From positions 1 to 29,256 of IMG/VR virus record IMGVR_UViG_3300025141_000527: 29,256 nt of DNA; one strand, written 5' to 3'. Shown piece by piece: positions 1 through 9,055 of this stretch. The notes beneath the pieces are model-generated. The model did not search any database and was not told the DNA's origin. It saw only the letters and a list, made by a program, of their open reading frames with translations. Position 1 is the stretch's first letter. Each line of letters starts with the position of its first letter. Position numbers and translations under genes: made by a program. Source of the stretch: a virus.

Positions 1-471
1 ATGAGGTTCAGTCCCGCCTCTATCTGCTCTATTAGCAAGATTTTCTTCATCCTCAACAACCTCTTCTGGTTTAATAGTGACGTTACTCTTTCTTCTCATC
101 GCATCTGGGATAGGAAGAAGATTAGGTGCATACTGTACAGCTTGTCCTAAGCAACCAGGAATAGAACAATAATGGGTGTACCGACCTCCACCAGTATCAA
201 GAGCAATATCTAATACTACATCAATTGAGGATGTTGCAGAGTTAGCAGGATAACGCGCTGGTTCTGTGTCTTTTATCCCAACAACTCTTATGTGAAGGCC
301 CGAGTCAATCATCTGATCGAGGAGACCTTGCGTATTAGTTCCTAGAGACTTAAAGCCGTCTGAGCTTTTAAAATCGTCATTAAACTTAAAAACGTCACCA
401 ACAAGGAAACCTCCTCGCTCGTATCTCCTCATATATGATTCATGCAAATTAACAAACTTTTTACCTGCCAT
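1..471 (-). CDS. Unknown protein, C-terminus cut by window edge
   Basis: An open minus-strand frame of 157 codons runs from an ATG at 471 to base 1 with no stop, so the C-terminus lies outside the window. The protein starts MAGKKFVNLHESYMRRYERG and continues with a basic and glycine-containing segment (GGFLVGDVFKFNDDF). It has a CSIPGC pair of cysteines near residue 110 and an acidic C-terminal stretch (about residues 140-150). There is no signal peptide or membrane segment. A CATAAATA box sits five bases upstream of the ATG, which suggests late expression and therefore a virion or assembly role. I do not recognise the family. The start is well supported because the promoter box abuts it and no alternative in-frame ATG lies upstream. 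Confidence 0.8.
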   Translation of the reverse strand, partial: MAGKKFVNLHESYMRRYERGGFLVGDVFKFNDDFKSSDGFKSLGTNTQGLLDQMIDSGLHIRVVGIKDTEPARYPANSATSSIDVVLDIALDTGGGRYTHYCSIPGCLGQAVQYAPNLLPIPDAMRRKSNVTIKPEEVVEDEENLANRADRGGTEPH

Positions 472-476
472 AATAT

Positions 477-484
477 TATTTATG
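477..484 (-). promoter_or_regulatory. Late-promoter-like CATAAATA box
   Basis: CATAAATA on the minus strand, with five bases between the box and the ATG at 471. It differs from the T4 late consensus TATAAATA only at the first base. The same extended form, CATAAATAAT, recurs before the genes at 16317 and 27173. Confidence 0.65.
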
Positions 485-499
485 CAGCCTTGCAAATAA

Positions 500-517
500 T
501 CACACGGTATCGTGTAA
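500..517 (-). terminator. Weak intrinsic terminator candidate
   Basis: On the minus strand, just past the stop of the 519-785 gene, ACACG-ATAC-CGTGT forms a five-bp stem. One G-U and one T-A pair extend it to seven, and the T-rich stretch ATTATTTG follows. It lies between that gene and the promoter box of the next minus-strand gene, where a terminator would be expected. The T tract is interrupted, so efficiency is doubtful. Confidence 0.4.
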
Positions 518-518
518 C

Positions 519-785
519 TTAATCTCTAAGAAATTCTGCTAAAGTATGAAACGCTGTAAACACTTCAGTGTCATCTTCTATAGCAAGACCTAGATCTTCT
601 TTAATTTCGAAAGAGTGTGTTGTGTACACGGACTTTTCATGAACAAATCGTCCGTCTTTAATGTATACTCGACCTTCATTTGGTTTAGGGAAATTCATTC
701 TCGAATACACCTCTTCTTTAAGAGCTGATACTAACTCTTGTGGAGTTATTTCTACATCAACATCAGTTTTACCGCTAACACGCAT
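519..785 (-). CDS. Small unknown protein (88 aa)
   Basis: An 88-residue soluble, acidic protein starting MRVSGKTDVDVEITPQEL. The N-terminal half reads like a short beta strand followed by an amphipathic helix (ELVSALKEEVYSRM). The C-terminal half is a helical acidic segment ending in TLAEFLRD. There is no membrane segment, signal or recognised motif. Unlike its neighbours it lacks a TAAATA late box. Instead, a 17-base element containing TATAAT (minus strand, 807-791) lies five bases before its ATG, and the same element precedes the unrelated small gene ending at 26145. This suggests expression in a different time class from the structural genes. Function unknown. Confidence 0.75.
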   Translation of the reverse strand: MRVSGKTDVDVEITPQELVSALKEEVYSRMNFPKPNEGRVYIKDGRFVHEKSVYTTHSFEIKEDLGLAIEDDTEVFTAFHTLAEFLRD

Positions 786-790
786 ACCTA

Positions 791-807
791 TATTATATTA
801 TAGTTCC
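791..807 (-). promoter_or_regulatory. Shared 17-base TATAAT element, copy 1
   Basis: Read on the minus strand this is GGAACTATAATATAATA, ending five bases before the ATG at 785. An identical 17-mer occurs at 26404-26388 before another small minus-strand gene. It contains a perfect sigma70-like TATAAT. I see no clear -35 hexamer. Promoter function is inferred from position and repetition. Confidence 0.5.
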
Positions 808-831
808 TTAAATTCGATTTACCACTCTAGT

Positions 832-839
832 ATTAAATA
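832..839 (+). promoter_or_regulatory. Late-promoter-like ATTAAATA box
   Basis: ATTAAATA lies six bases before the ATG of the gp25-like gene. It shares the TAAATA core with the other boxes. The same variant form precedes the genes at 18984 and 21119. It would be the first promoter of the plus-strand structural module. Confidence 0.5.
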
Positions 840-845
840 TTATAA

Positions 846-1334
846 ATGGCTCTTATAAAAATATCAGATGTATCAGTTGATAAAAATCACGAAGCCGGCT
901 TAAGAGACGGTTATCTGTATAAGGATCTCTTTTTAGATTTAGTGCCTGAGGTATACTATAACAAGCAACTAAACAAAAATGTAATCTTAAAGGATGTACA
1001 AGGCTCATATGATCTACAAGCTATTAAAAACAGCATTATAAATATATTTTTAACATCCCCGGGGCAAAAAATATTAAGCCCGTTATTTGGTCTGGATTTA
1101 AGGAGATATCTATTTGATCCTGTAAATAGTTCTACTGCATATATGATAAAATATGATATCGATACAAAGTTGCCTGACCAAGAGCCAAGAATAGAACTGT
1201 TAAATGTGAATGTAGATGCTGTTACAGATGCTCAGGAATATTACATATCTATGCAAATAAATATACCGTCATTAAACGCATACGGGATAACACTTAAGTC
1301 GTTATTAAATAGTAACGGATACTACGTATTATAA
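846..1334 (+). CDS. 25: gp25-like baseplate wedge protein
   Basis: A 162-residue member of the GPW/gp25 family (T4 gp25 is 132 residues), a wedge component that joins the inner baseplate to the tail tube and sheath initiation complex. Residues 54-95 (YDLQAIKNSIINIFLTSPGQ, then FGLDLRRYLFDP) match the helical core of the family. The EPRIEL block at 113-118 carries the characteristic E-P-R signature. The roughly 50-residue N-terminal extension is longer than in T4. It is followed after four bases by the gp6-like gene, the same gp25-gp6 adjacency seen in marine T4-like phages. The ATG start is supported by the TAAATA core six bases upstream, and there is no Shine-Dalgarno. Confidence 0.88.
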   Translation: MALIKISDVSVDKNHEAGLRDGYLYKDLFLDLVPEVYYNKQLNKNVILKDVQGSYDLQAIKNSIINIFLTSPGQKILSPLFGLDLRRYLFDPVNSSTAYMIKYDIDTKLPDQEPRIELLNVNVDAVTDAQEYYISMQINIPSLNAYGITLKSLLNSNGYYVL

Positions 1335-1338
1335 GACC

Positions 1339-3186
1339 ATGCCAACGAACACAAACGAAACCTCAAATAAATTTTTAGATTTTAATCTGCCACAAGACGC
1401 GTACGTTGCGTTTGATGCGGTAAGTTTAAAAGATTATATTATTAATCGATTAGATGAAAATGAAAAATTTACTGATCAAAATTATGATGGGAGTAATTTA
1501 GCTGCTGTAATTGATATAATTGCATATTCATATCATGTTCTTTTATTCTATTTAAATAACACCGCGTCCGAGGTAAATTTTGATCAAGCTACTCTATATG
1601 AGAACATGAACAAAATCGTAAAACTTATAGGCTATAAGCCAGCTGGAAAGCAGACTTCTATTGTTCCTTTAAACGCGGTAGCATCAACATCTCTACCAAC
1701 CGGAAATTATACTATACGCAAATATTCTTATTTCTTAGCAGATGGAATTCAATACAATTTTAATGAGGATATTTCTTTTAACAGAAATAATGCTGGTGAA
1801 GTAGAGACTCTACAAACTGTAAATGATGAGGTAATATTGTATCAAGGAACCATTAAAGAGTATCCGGATTACACTGCCCAGGGCGAGGAATTTGAAATTT
1901 TACCAATAGTCGTGGAGAACATTGTAGATAGTAATAGTGACAAATTTATTGCTGACGGTACAATAAGTGTATACGTAAAAGAGGCAGGTAATAGCACATA
2001 CTATGAATATAATATTGTGGAGAGTTTATACCTTTCTAAATCCGTTGATAGGGTATGTGAGATACGATTAAACGAATATGGTCATTATGAGATCAAATTT
2101 GGAAACGGGGTGTTTGGTAAGAAATTAGATTCAGATGATATAGTATCGGTTAATTACCTACAGTCCGATAACACTAGTGGTGTTATTAGTAAAAATATAA
2201 TTAACGGTAACAAGCTGTTTGTTTATGACTCATCTCGTCAGCGTGAATTATTTAACGATCTGTACCCGAATAAAAACGAGACAACGTTTTTAAATATTAC
2301 CAATAGTCCAAAAATTACATTTAATAACCCTTTAAATTCTTCTGCATTATCAACAGAGGAGACAGTTGAGCAAATTAGACAAAATGCTCCAAAGATGTTT
2401 TCATCTCAATTAAGACTGGTCACAGAAAAAGATTATCAATCATTTTTAGAGAGAAACCTAGCTAACGTAATTACCAGTACACGAGTTGTAAGTAATGAGA
2501 GTTATATTAATGAGTATATACAATATTTTTACGACATATGTGTTGATCCAAATAAAGTAAATAGAGTAATAATTAACCAGGTAAATTTTGCTGATTCTTG
2601 TGACTTTAATAATATTAATGTTTTTGTTGTACCGAAGTTTAAGACTATCGAAGATAAATCATACCCACCATTTTTAAGTAATTCCTTTAAAAATTATATA
2701 GTTACACAAACACAAGATCGCAAAATGCTTTCTAACACTGTTGTCCCTAGAGATCCTATCTATATGGCATTTGGGTTAGGCATAGGTGATGCTGCTAACT
2801 TGAGCTTAGATATATTAGATCAAACTAAACTCTATGCTGTTCGAGAAACAAATAATAAGATTAACAAATCTACATTAAAAGCACGAATAGGGAGTTTAAT
2901 TACAAAGTTTTTTGAGCCTGGAGATAATACACTAGGTGGAGACTTAAAATTAGTAAACCTAGCTAACGATATTCTTTCATTAGAAGGAATAAAGCGAATA
3001 GAAACAAGAAATGAGCAGACCGGAGAAATATTTACTGGAGGTATATCATTTTTGTCATTTAACCCTCAATACCCAGAAAGTGATATAGAGTTAGTGAACC
3101 AAGATAAAACATTACCGTTTTTTAAGTTCCCCTATCTATACTCTCCGCTGTCTGTAACCAAGCGTATTGTTATAACAGATGAGTAA
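1339..3186 (+). CDS. 6: gp6-like baseplate wedge protein
   Basis: 615 residues, against 660 for T4 gp6. In T4, gp6 forms the wedge ring that holds adjacent baseplate wedges together and controls the dome-to-star change. The N-terminal region is typical: DENEKFTDQNYDGSNLAAVI, then a helix IIAYSYHVLLFYLNNTASEV and the block EVNFDQATLYENMNKIVKLI around residues 75-100. The middle has the baseplate J-like beta region and the helical block EETVEQIRQNAPKMFSSQLR near residues 340-360, followed by LVTEKDYQSFL, a signature of J/gp6-type proteins. It lies four bases after the gp25-like gene and overlaps the next gene by eight bases, so the three are probably translated from one transcript. Confidence 0.85.
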   Translation: MPTNTNETSNKFLDFNLPQDAYVAFDAVSLKDYIINRLDENEKFTDQNYDGSNLAAVIDIIAYSYHVLLFYLNNTASEVNFDQATLYENMNKIVKLIGYKPAGKQTSIVPLNAVASTSLPTGNYTIRKYSYFLADGIQYNFNEDISFNRNNAGEVETLQTVNDEVILYQGTIKEYPDYTAQGEEFEILPIVVENIVDSNSDKFIADGTISVYVKEAGNSTYYEYNIVESLYLSKSVDRVCEIRLNEYGHYEIKFGNGVFGKKLDSDDIVSVNYLQSDNTSGVISKNIINGNKLFVYDSSRQRELFNDLYPNKNETTFLNITNSPKITFNNPLNSSALSTEETVEQIRQNAPKMFSSQLRLVTEKDYQSFLERNLANVITSTRVVSNESYINEYIQYFYDICVDPNKVNRVIINQVNFADSCDFNNINVFVVPKFKTIEDKSYPPFLSNSFKNYIVTQTQDRKMLSNTVVPRDPIYMAFGLGIGDAANLSLDILDQTKLYAVRETNNKINKSTLKARIGSLITKFFEPGDNTLGGDLKLVNLANDILSLEGIKRIETRNEQTGEIFTGGISFLSFNPQYPESDIELVNQDKTLPFFKFPYLYSPLSVTKRIVITDE

Positions 3187-5434
3187 TATACCAGTTAACT
3201 ATGCAACGTTTGACGTAGAAGATTACAAGCGAGAAGCTAAGCTATCTTCTTATAATTTACCATTTACCCCGCTAGTGTTCAAAGCTCGTATACCTAGTTC
3301 ATTGGGCGGGGAAGCAGTAACAACTCAGTATAATACTTTAAAAGCTACCTTTGACTTTGGTGACGGTACTTATGGTAACACTCTCACTAGTAGTCATGTA
3401 TACGAGTATCCCGGGGTGTATAATGTAAGAATGGTGCTTCGTGATTGTGATAACAATTCAATATTAGCAGCATACAGTACCGATATTACAATACATGATT
3501 ATATAACTAATACCTTTACACTCGTATCAGGAACTTTAAGTGCAAACGTGTTAGAGTTATCAGCTGGTGAGTTCTCTAATGCCATAACAATTAATTCACA
3601 GTCACCCTTCTATCAAGATTTTCAAGATATTTACTTTTCTATATCAGGGTGTGATTCACCTAATTACTATAATTTAGATGCTAATAAATTTAACAATCTT
3701 AAGACGTTTAATTCATTTTATAAGAAGAATTATATTAATACTCTGTCTGGGTATGAATACGAAGATATAGATAAAATTGCTCTTTCTTCTACTAATATCT
3801 ATATGAGATTGAGTGGAAATAATCACGTTTCTGGAAAAGGTCCTTCTGCTTTTGCAATTATCAATACATTAAGCTCACATATATCAAGTGTCAACGTAGG
3901 GAGTTCAGGTAAGCAGATAGTGTACTTTAAGACTGACGAGCAAAAAGCACCGTATCGCCATATTAACATATCGTTCTTTAAAGATAGAAATAATATTTTC
4001 TCTAATAGCACAACCGGGTATAAAAATAATAATTATGCAAATAATTTTACAATTACACTATCGTCTCTCGTAGGCCCCACATCTGCACAAACTATTAGCA
4101 GCATCGCGATAACGTCAAACGGAATCCCCGGTGAGAGTGATAGTGTAGAAACCTTTAATGTTTCCCCGGTTCAATTTAAAGGATTAGGAATCCCGTTTAT
4201 TCTTTCACCAAAGAATACAGGCTACTACACGATGAAGGCTCTATCTAGTCATAGAGAGCCAATCTTTCAATTATTATCCGGTAGGGCTCCGCAGATAGTA
4301 CCTGGTGTAAGCGGTGTACCTGTAAGCACAACACATTATACTATTGAAAGTCTAAGCGCTACTCTATCTTCTCTAAATACAAAATTCTGGTACAGGGGGC
4401 TTTTAACATTTAACGATGATACTCTAGCTTCTATCTCAGCGAAACCAGCGTTTTTAACTCTTAGTGCAAAGTGTCCATATAGCACTCTCTCCGGAGATAT
4501 TCATACAGCGAGTAACACTGTATCTGGATATACATCCTTTACATGTTATCCTAAAAATCATTATGAAGCATATAAGCATAATGAAAATTTCGATTTTGAG
4601 CAAACAATAAAAGATTTAAGATTTCAAGAAATTTTATTAGATAAAAATATACTGTTTACAGACTTTATCGGAAGTATATTCGGAAATGTAAGCAGTAGGT
4701 ATACCGTACTTGGTAAAAAGCTGTGGGAAAGGATACAAAACTTTACATCAAATACTAGTGATATAGATTACTGCGATATAAACTCTCTTATTAATTTAGC
4801 CAATCTAGCAGATGACGATGGGTTAGTATTTGATAGAGCCTTAGCACAACAACCGGAATTAGTAGATAGATTATTAAGTCAGTTGAGCATTAACTATAAT
4901 AAGTTTAGAGGTACAGAAAATAAGTTTGATGAAAACTACGACCCTCAAGGCCATACAACAAAAACCACTTATGGAAAAAATTTAAGTGCACTGCTGGATA
5001 CGGCAACTTATCAAGTTACTGCAGGTACAGATATTGTAGCCTTCGAAAAGTTTAGCGGTATTTATACAAGGCTAAACACGTATCAGCCTTTATGTGCGTT
5101 AAGCGGTAATCAATATTCTAAAGCGGGTGACACAACGACATATATGCTTAGTGATTTTTCTACTCTTCATGATAGAACAAGCAGTGGACCGCATTGGGGA
5201 TGGCCTCTCGTACTACCAGCATCATATGACACTCCATCAGAAGTAGATAAATTTTATAAGTTTTATAGTTTATCTGCAGTATATGATAATACTATTATAG
5301 GCGGATTAATTGATTATTCAAACGGATTAACAACCTTGGACTATAGTACACCGCTTAGCTCACTCCAGGGCGACAATAACATATTTGATGTTATGATTCG
5401 AAACTCCTTATTTAGTAGTCTATCTCTGTTCTAG
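3179..5434 (+). CDS. Large virion protein with PKD domain, probable baseplate component
   Basis: 751 residues. A PKD/Ig-like fold is visible at about residues 57-110 (TFDFGDGTYG, then HVYEYPGVYNVRMVLRD), a module usually involved in protein or glycan contacts on surfaces. The middle is Ser/Thr-rich with many LSS, LSG and LSA motifs, suggesting repeated beta structure. From about residue 460 the protein becomes charged and helical (NFDFEQTIKDLRFQEILLD, KKLWERIQNF), a region that could dock to the wedge. It starts inside the stop of the gp6-like gene (eight-base overlap, translational coupling). By position it would be a gp7/gp8-type wedge component or a decoration of one, but I see no convincing T4 sequence match. 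Confidence 0.75.
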   Translation: MSNIPVNYATFDVEDYKREAKLSSYNLPFTPLVFKARIPSSLGGEAVTTQYNTLKATFDFGDGTYGNTLTSSHVYEYPGVYNVRMVLRDCDNNSILAAYSTDITIHDYITNTFTLVSGTLSANVLELSAGEFSNAITINSQSPFYQDFQDIYFSISGCDSPNYYNLDANKFNNLKTFNSFYKKNYINTLSGYEYEDIDKIALSSTNIYMRLSGNNHVSGKGPSAFAIINTLSSHISSVNVGSSGKQIVYFKTDEQKAPYRHINISFFKDRNNIFSNSTTGYKNNNYANNFTITLSSLVGPTSAQTISSIAITSNGIPGESDSVETFNVSPVQFKGLGIPFILSPKNTGYYTMKALSSHREPIFQLLSGRAPQIVPGVSGVPVSTTHYTIESLSATLSSLNTKFWYRGLLTFNDDTLASISAKPAFLTLSAKCPYSTLSGDIHTASNTVSGYTSFTCYPKNHYEAYKHNENFDFEQTIKDLRFQEILLDKNILFTDFIGSIFGNVSSRYTVLGKKLWERIQNFTSNTSDIDYCDINSLINLANLADDDGLVFDRALAQQPELVDRLLSQLSINYNKFRGTENKFDENYDPQGHTTKTTYGKNLSALLDTATYQVTAGTDIVAFEKFSGIYTRLNTYQPLCALSGNQYSKAGDTTTYMLSDFSTLHDRTSSGPHWGWPLVLPASYDTPSEVDKFYKFYSLSAVYDNTIIGGLIDYSNGLTTLDYSTPLSSLQGDNNIFDVMIRNSLFSSLSLF

Positions 5435-5439
5435 AGATA
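5421..5439 (+). other. Small hairpin overlapping a late box
   Basis: TATCTCT-GTTCT-AGAGATA is a perfect seven-bp inverted repeat with a five-base loop. It covers the end of the upstream gene, including its stop, and the first bases of the GATAAATA box. It would be present in readthrough RNA but absent from RNA started at the box. Short and AU-rich, so the functional claim is weak. Confidence 0.3.
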
Positions 5440-5443
5440 AATA
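5436..5443 (+). promoter_or_regulatory. Late-promoter-like GATAAATA box
   Basis: GATAAATA lies in the 15-base gap between two structural genes, six bases before the ATG at 5450. Its downstream context (ATAAATATGTTTAATGG) closely resembles that of the box before the 9056 gene. Confidence 0.6.
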
Positions 5444-5449
5444 TGTTTA

Positions 5450-8449
5450 ATGGATACAATTGTTACAGGCTTCCCTGAAGTAGATTTATCTATAACTAAC
5501 CCTAATGTACGGCATGATGACGCATTAGATAAATTTACGCCGTTCTCATTTGTTCAATTTATTGAAACAGTAAGTGAACAATACCAACCAGAGACTTTAA
5601 CGGATTTTTATAATGCCTACCTTAATAGATGGAATATTAAAAATACTGGGCTAGGACAAGATAACAAAGAAACGATAATTGAAAGATACCGTGATTTCTT
5701 AAGAGATATCACTTTAAATTTTTCTACCAACGCAGAAAGAACCTTTTTAACTCAGTTAGATTTTACAGATTCATACGATCTCGAAATGGCAATGTCTTTT
5801 TACAGTAAGAAGATAAGAAGTATTATTTCATATTATAAGAAAAAGCGCCAAAGAGTTTATTACGCAGTTACAAAAGCTAAAGTTAAAGGAAGCTCTTTAG
5901 GCGTAGAGCGCGCTGCAATAGATCTTGTTCTGGATTTTTTAGAAAATCGTAGTACAGCAGCAAGAGACTACGACATTACTAAAATTAAAAAAGATCTGTC
6001 AATATCAGTTACAGAGTACTTTGATAATTTTTCTCAGTATTTTAATAGACCTCCGGATGATAAGGTATATGGTAGTACTTTTAAGAGCTACGATACTGCT
6101 AATCTACCGAAAGATAATATATTTTTAGCTACCGACGAGTCTCTTATACAACAAGTTTTTGCTAATGTTGGGGAAGATTTAATTGCCCTTAAGGAGGGCC
6201 GGGAGAGTTTAAATTTTAAAATATCTGACGATTCAATCTTTGGTAATAAGAGAAAGTTAACAGAAAAATTTATGGGAGCTGATTTTTATTATCTAGCTAC
6301 GGATGAAAATGGTAACCCGGAATTTGACGAAAATAATCAATTAAAACTTTTATTTAAAGCGGATAAGCCATACGCTAATTTTGTAAATCAGGATTTCCCT
6401 TCTACAGCTTCTGTATTCTCTGATCAAATTGTTAGTGAGAGGGACCTAGGGTTCTTTAGACCACAAAACTCTGCAATTGTCGTAATTGAAGGAAAACGGC
6501 TTCAATTTTTTACAAGAAAAAAATACCCTCCTAACCAATTATACATATTTCCGGATCCGAATCTCTTTACTAACACGGAGAATGTCTTAACTTTTATTAT
6601 TGACACTTCTAGATCTATTAATAATGCCAGTAAGGGAATTGCAGTAAATCAACCTAATACTGATAGAGATAGTTCTGCTTTTATTGGGTATAATTCCGAA
6701 ATGGGCCAAGATAGAAATTTAAATACAGATTTATCTTATCTCTTTGATGAGGGATATGTAGCCGACGGTAAAAGAGATTTATTCGGTAATATTTTCGGGC
6801 TAGTAAAAGACAATAACTATTATCGAAATAATGTAATAAATGAAACTCCAAAAAAGGTAAAAAGCCTATTAATGAACGGTTATCAATTTTTTGATGACCT
6901 ATATGGTGAAGGGTATAAGTTTTCATACAAAGTAGCAGATTCAGCTACATTTACTGAAACTATAAGATCAGGACTATCTACATTTACTAATGGATTTTCC
7001 GGTAGAGGTCCAGCTGATTTACTACCTGATACACCAGGTAGCTGGACCAGCTTTCCAACGTCAGCATATAATATATTTTATAGATATTTTAACCCATATC
7101 AGACTTTACTTCAGCCTTCAAACTACTTGGAGGTAGACTACGGGCGGCCCATTGGTTATACGATTGATGCGGACGTAAAAGAAGGGGCATACTTTGCTTT
7201 TTCAGATACTGAAGCACTTGTAGACCCGACAAGTGCTACTGATATTGGTACATCAAATGTTTCTGATTTAAGCTCTTATGCTACAAGCACTGCACAATTT
7301 TATTTTTCAGAACTAACAGAAGCAGGTATTGGGTTGTTTAATGTAAATCCACCGTATCCGGATAACACGGATTTTGCGACCAGGACCATATTTACAGCAT
7401 TATGCGATCCTACTGACGCGTGGACAAAAAGCTTAGTCGGTAATTTTACTTACAATGTACGACTATCCGGAGGATCGGGAAATAGTGGTAATGATGTTAA
7501 AAATTATGACGGTGGGCTGTTCACAGATAATATAATATTTAATTACGCACCAAACGAAGAAACTTTTGCATATAATGCGGATGTATTTTCAAAAACTACT
7601 ATAGCTAATGTAACTTCTGCTCATGAGCAATTTTTTAATAAGAGAGAGCATCTAGGAAAAATTTATGTTAAAAATGTAAACAAAGCGTGGAATACACCTG
7701 CTGTAAAAGAACTTACAGACTGGTTACCTTATCTGTCCACAAAATATAATACTGCAATCTGTAATGAACTGTCGACAGCAATAGTTAATTTTGATATTTT
7801 TTATAGTACTTTGTTTATTGAGACTAGTAGTTATCTAATTATAGAGAGAACAAATTACGATAATGACAAGTTCGTTTCACCTAATTCATTTACAAACTCA
7901 CTGACTATTAATACAAACTTTTTTGATAAGGTAAGTAATAGGTTAAAAGTACAAGATGATGTATTTTACTGTAGAATGGCAAGAGAACAAATAGGGTATA
8001 AGGGTGATAGATTTTTTCCACAGATCTACAAATATAATTATATAAACGATAAGACCGAACAAATATATCCAACAACCGGAAATCCTACTATCTCTTCTGC
8101 AGCGTTTTTCTCTTTAACAGCTGATCCATCTGTGTACATTGAATGCAGTAAACCTATACTAACATATAGTAGTGATAACGAGCAGTTTAATCTTGGTGTT
8201 ATTTTAAAAGATCAGAACAAAGGACCTGTATTGCTAAACTATCTTTTTCAATACATGGATAATATTGAATTTTTAAATACTGAAGCATATGTTTGTAATA
8301 ACAGCAGATTTACCTTTAACTTTACACAATCTGCAAAGAATATACGCGATTTAGATAATATAAACTTTGTGTTATCATCTATTATACCTGCTTTAACAAC
8401 AACTAACGTATCACCATCACCACTGTCCGGAGCAGCTTTAATTTTATGA
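5450..8449 (+). CDS. Very large structural protein, probable baseplate wedge (gp7-like by position)
   Basis: 999 residues, close to the length of T4 gp7 (1032 residues), which links gp6, gp8 and gp10 in the wedge. The first 200 residues are helical and charged (QFIETVSEQYQPETLTDFYN, SFYSKKIRSIISYYKKKRQR), as expected for a docking domain. The remainder is a long mixed alpha/beta region rich in Asn, Asp, Tyr and Phe without a recognisable enzymatic motif. It follows the PKD protein by 15 bases, with its own GATAAATA box, and its stop overlaps the next start in an ATGA junction. The gp7 assignment rests on size and gene order, not on sequence similarity that I can see. A baseplate or tail-fibre scaffold is the alternative. 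Confidence 0.75.
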   Translation: MDTIVTGFPEVDLSITNPNVRHDDALDKFTPFSFVQFIETVSEQYQPETLTDFYNAYLNRWNIKNTGLGQDNKETIIERYRDFLRDITLNFSTNAERTFLTQLDFTDSYDLEMAMSFYSKKIRSIISYYKKKRQRVYYAVTKAKVKGSSLGVERAAIDLVLDFLENRSTAARDYDITKIKKDLSISVTEYFDNFSQYFNRPPDDKVYGSTFKSYDTANLPKDNIFLATDESLIQQVFANVGEDLIALKEGRESLNFKISDDSIFGNKRKLTEKFMGADFYYLATDENGNPEFDENNQLKLLFKADKPYANFVNQDFPSTASVFSDQIVSERDLGFFRPQNSAIVVIEGKRLQFFTRKKYPPNQLYIFPDPNLFTNTENVLTFIIDTSRSINNASKGIAVNQPNTDRDSSAFIGYNSEMGQDRNLNTDLSYLFDEGYVADGKRDLFGNIFGLVKDNNYYRNNVINETPKKVKSLLMNGYQFFDDLYGEGYKFSYKVADSATFTETIRSGLSTFTNGFSGRGPADLLPDTPGSWTSFPTSAYNIFYRYFNPYQTLLQPSNYLEVDYGRPIGYTIDADVKEGAYFAFSDTEALVDPTSATDIGTSNVSDLSSYATSTAQFYFSELTEAGIGLFNVNPPYPDNTDFATRTIFTALCDPTDAWTKSLVGNFTYNVRLSGGSGNSGNDVKNYDGGLFTDNIIFNYAPNEETFAYNADVFSKTTIANVTSAHEQFFNKREHLGKIYVKNVNKAWNTPAVKELTDWLPYLSTKYNTAICNELSTAIVNFDIFYSTLFIETSSYLIIERTNYDNDKFVSPNSFTNSLTINTNFFDKVSNRLKVQDDVFYCRMAREQIGYKGDRFFPQIYKYNYINDKTEQIYPTTGNPTISSAAFFSLTADPSVYIECSKPILTYSSDNEQFNLGVILKDQNKGPVLLNYLFQYMDNIEFLNTEAYVCNNSRFTFNFTQSAKNIRDLDNINFVLSSIIPALTTTNVSPSPLSGAALIL

Positions 8450-9018
8450 ACACTTATACCTTCTCTATATCTACTACAACAGCAAATGAAACTACTGTTT
8501 ATGAACCTATTGATCTCTTTGATGTAACTAACTTTAATTTAAATCTGGTAGATGTATATACACGAACATTTCCAAATTATATAGCAATCGACTGGGGCGA
8601 CGGTACGGCGGTGCTTGAACCAGATGTTTCAATTTTTAGGGATTACACAAAAGATTCAATTTACCCGGAAATAAATAAGGGGGTTGCGCCAAAATATATA
8701 ACCGATTTTTATAACCATATATACGAGCCTTCAAATTACGCGCTAAATAAGTCCGTTATACTTAAAATAAATATAGGGTATGTTACCGGTGAGACTACTC
8801 AATTAAGCGCGCCTTTAAATATAAGAACTAATGGATATTATCAATCTGTTGAAGATATGGATTTAATTGGTCTTGATTTGTTAAATAATAAATATAATAG
8901 CTCGAGATTTACCTTTCTTACTAAAAAAGATGATTTTATTGTTCAGTTAGATAACAACATTTACAAAGAAGATCCTTCAAGCGGAGGCGCGGGTGAAGTC
9001 GCTGGTTCTGGCCAATAA
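8446..9018 (+). CDS. Short virion protein with PKD-like motif
   Basis: 190 residues. The block AIDWGDGTAV at about residues 47-56 is the PKD-type WGDGT signature also seen as FDFGDGT in the protein at 3179-5434. The flanking strands (TRTFPNYIAIDWGD before, VILKINIGYVTG after) fit an Ig-like beta sandwich. The C-terminus is a flexible Gly/Ser tail (SSGGAGEVAGSGQ). The ATG overlaps the stop of the 999-residue gene (ATGA), so translation is probably coupled and stoichiometry linked. Likely a small baseplate or fibre accessory. No T4 homologue recognised. Confidence 0.7.
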   Translation: MNTYTFSISTTTANETTVYEPIDLFDVTNFNLNLVDVYTRTFPNYIAIDWGDGTAVLEPDVSIFRDYTKDSIYPEINKGVAPKYITDFYNHIYEPSNYALNKSVILKINIGYVTGETTQLSAPLNIRTNGYYQSVEDMDLIGLDLLNNKYNSSRFTFLTKKDDFIVQLDNNIYKEDPSSGGAGEVAGSGQ

Positions 9019-9041
9019 CAAATCTTATAAAGCAGACACAG

Positions 9042-9049
9042 CATAAATA
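9042..9049 (+). promoter_or_regulatory. Late-promoter-like CATAAATA box
   Basis: CATAAATA lies in a 37-base intergenic gap, six bases before the ATG at 9056. The spacing supports 9056 rather than the upstream TTG at 9050 as the start. Confidence 0.65.
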
Positions 9050-9055
9050 TTGTTA

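Noticed and set aside
661-858. Plus-strand frame of 65 residues opposite the 519-785 gene
   Set aside because: It overlaps the minus-strand gene and the gp25-like start, and its composition looks non-coding.
1037-1044. Exact TATAAATA inside the gp25-like gene
   Set aside because: No start codon or gene follows within a sensible distance. Exact matches are expected by chance in AT-rich sequence.
9050-9052. TTG as start of the 9056 gene
   Set aside because: It directly abuts the promoter box. The ATG two codons later has the same spacing as the other genes.
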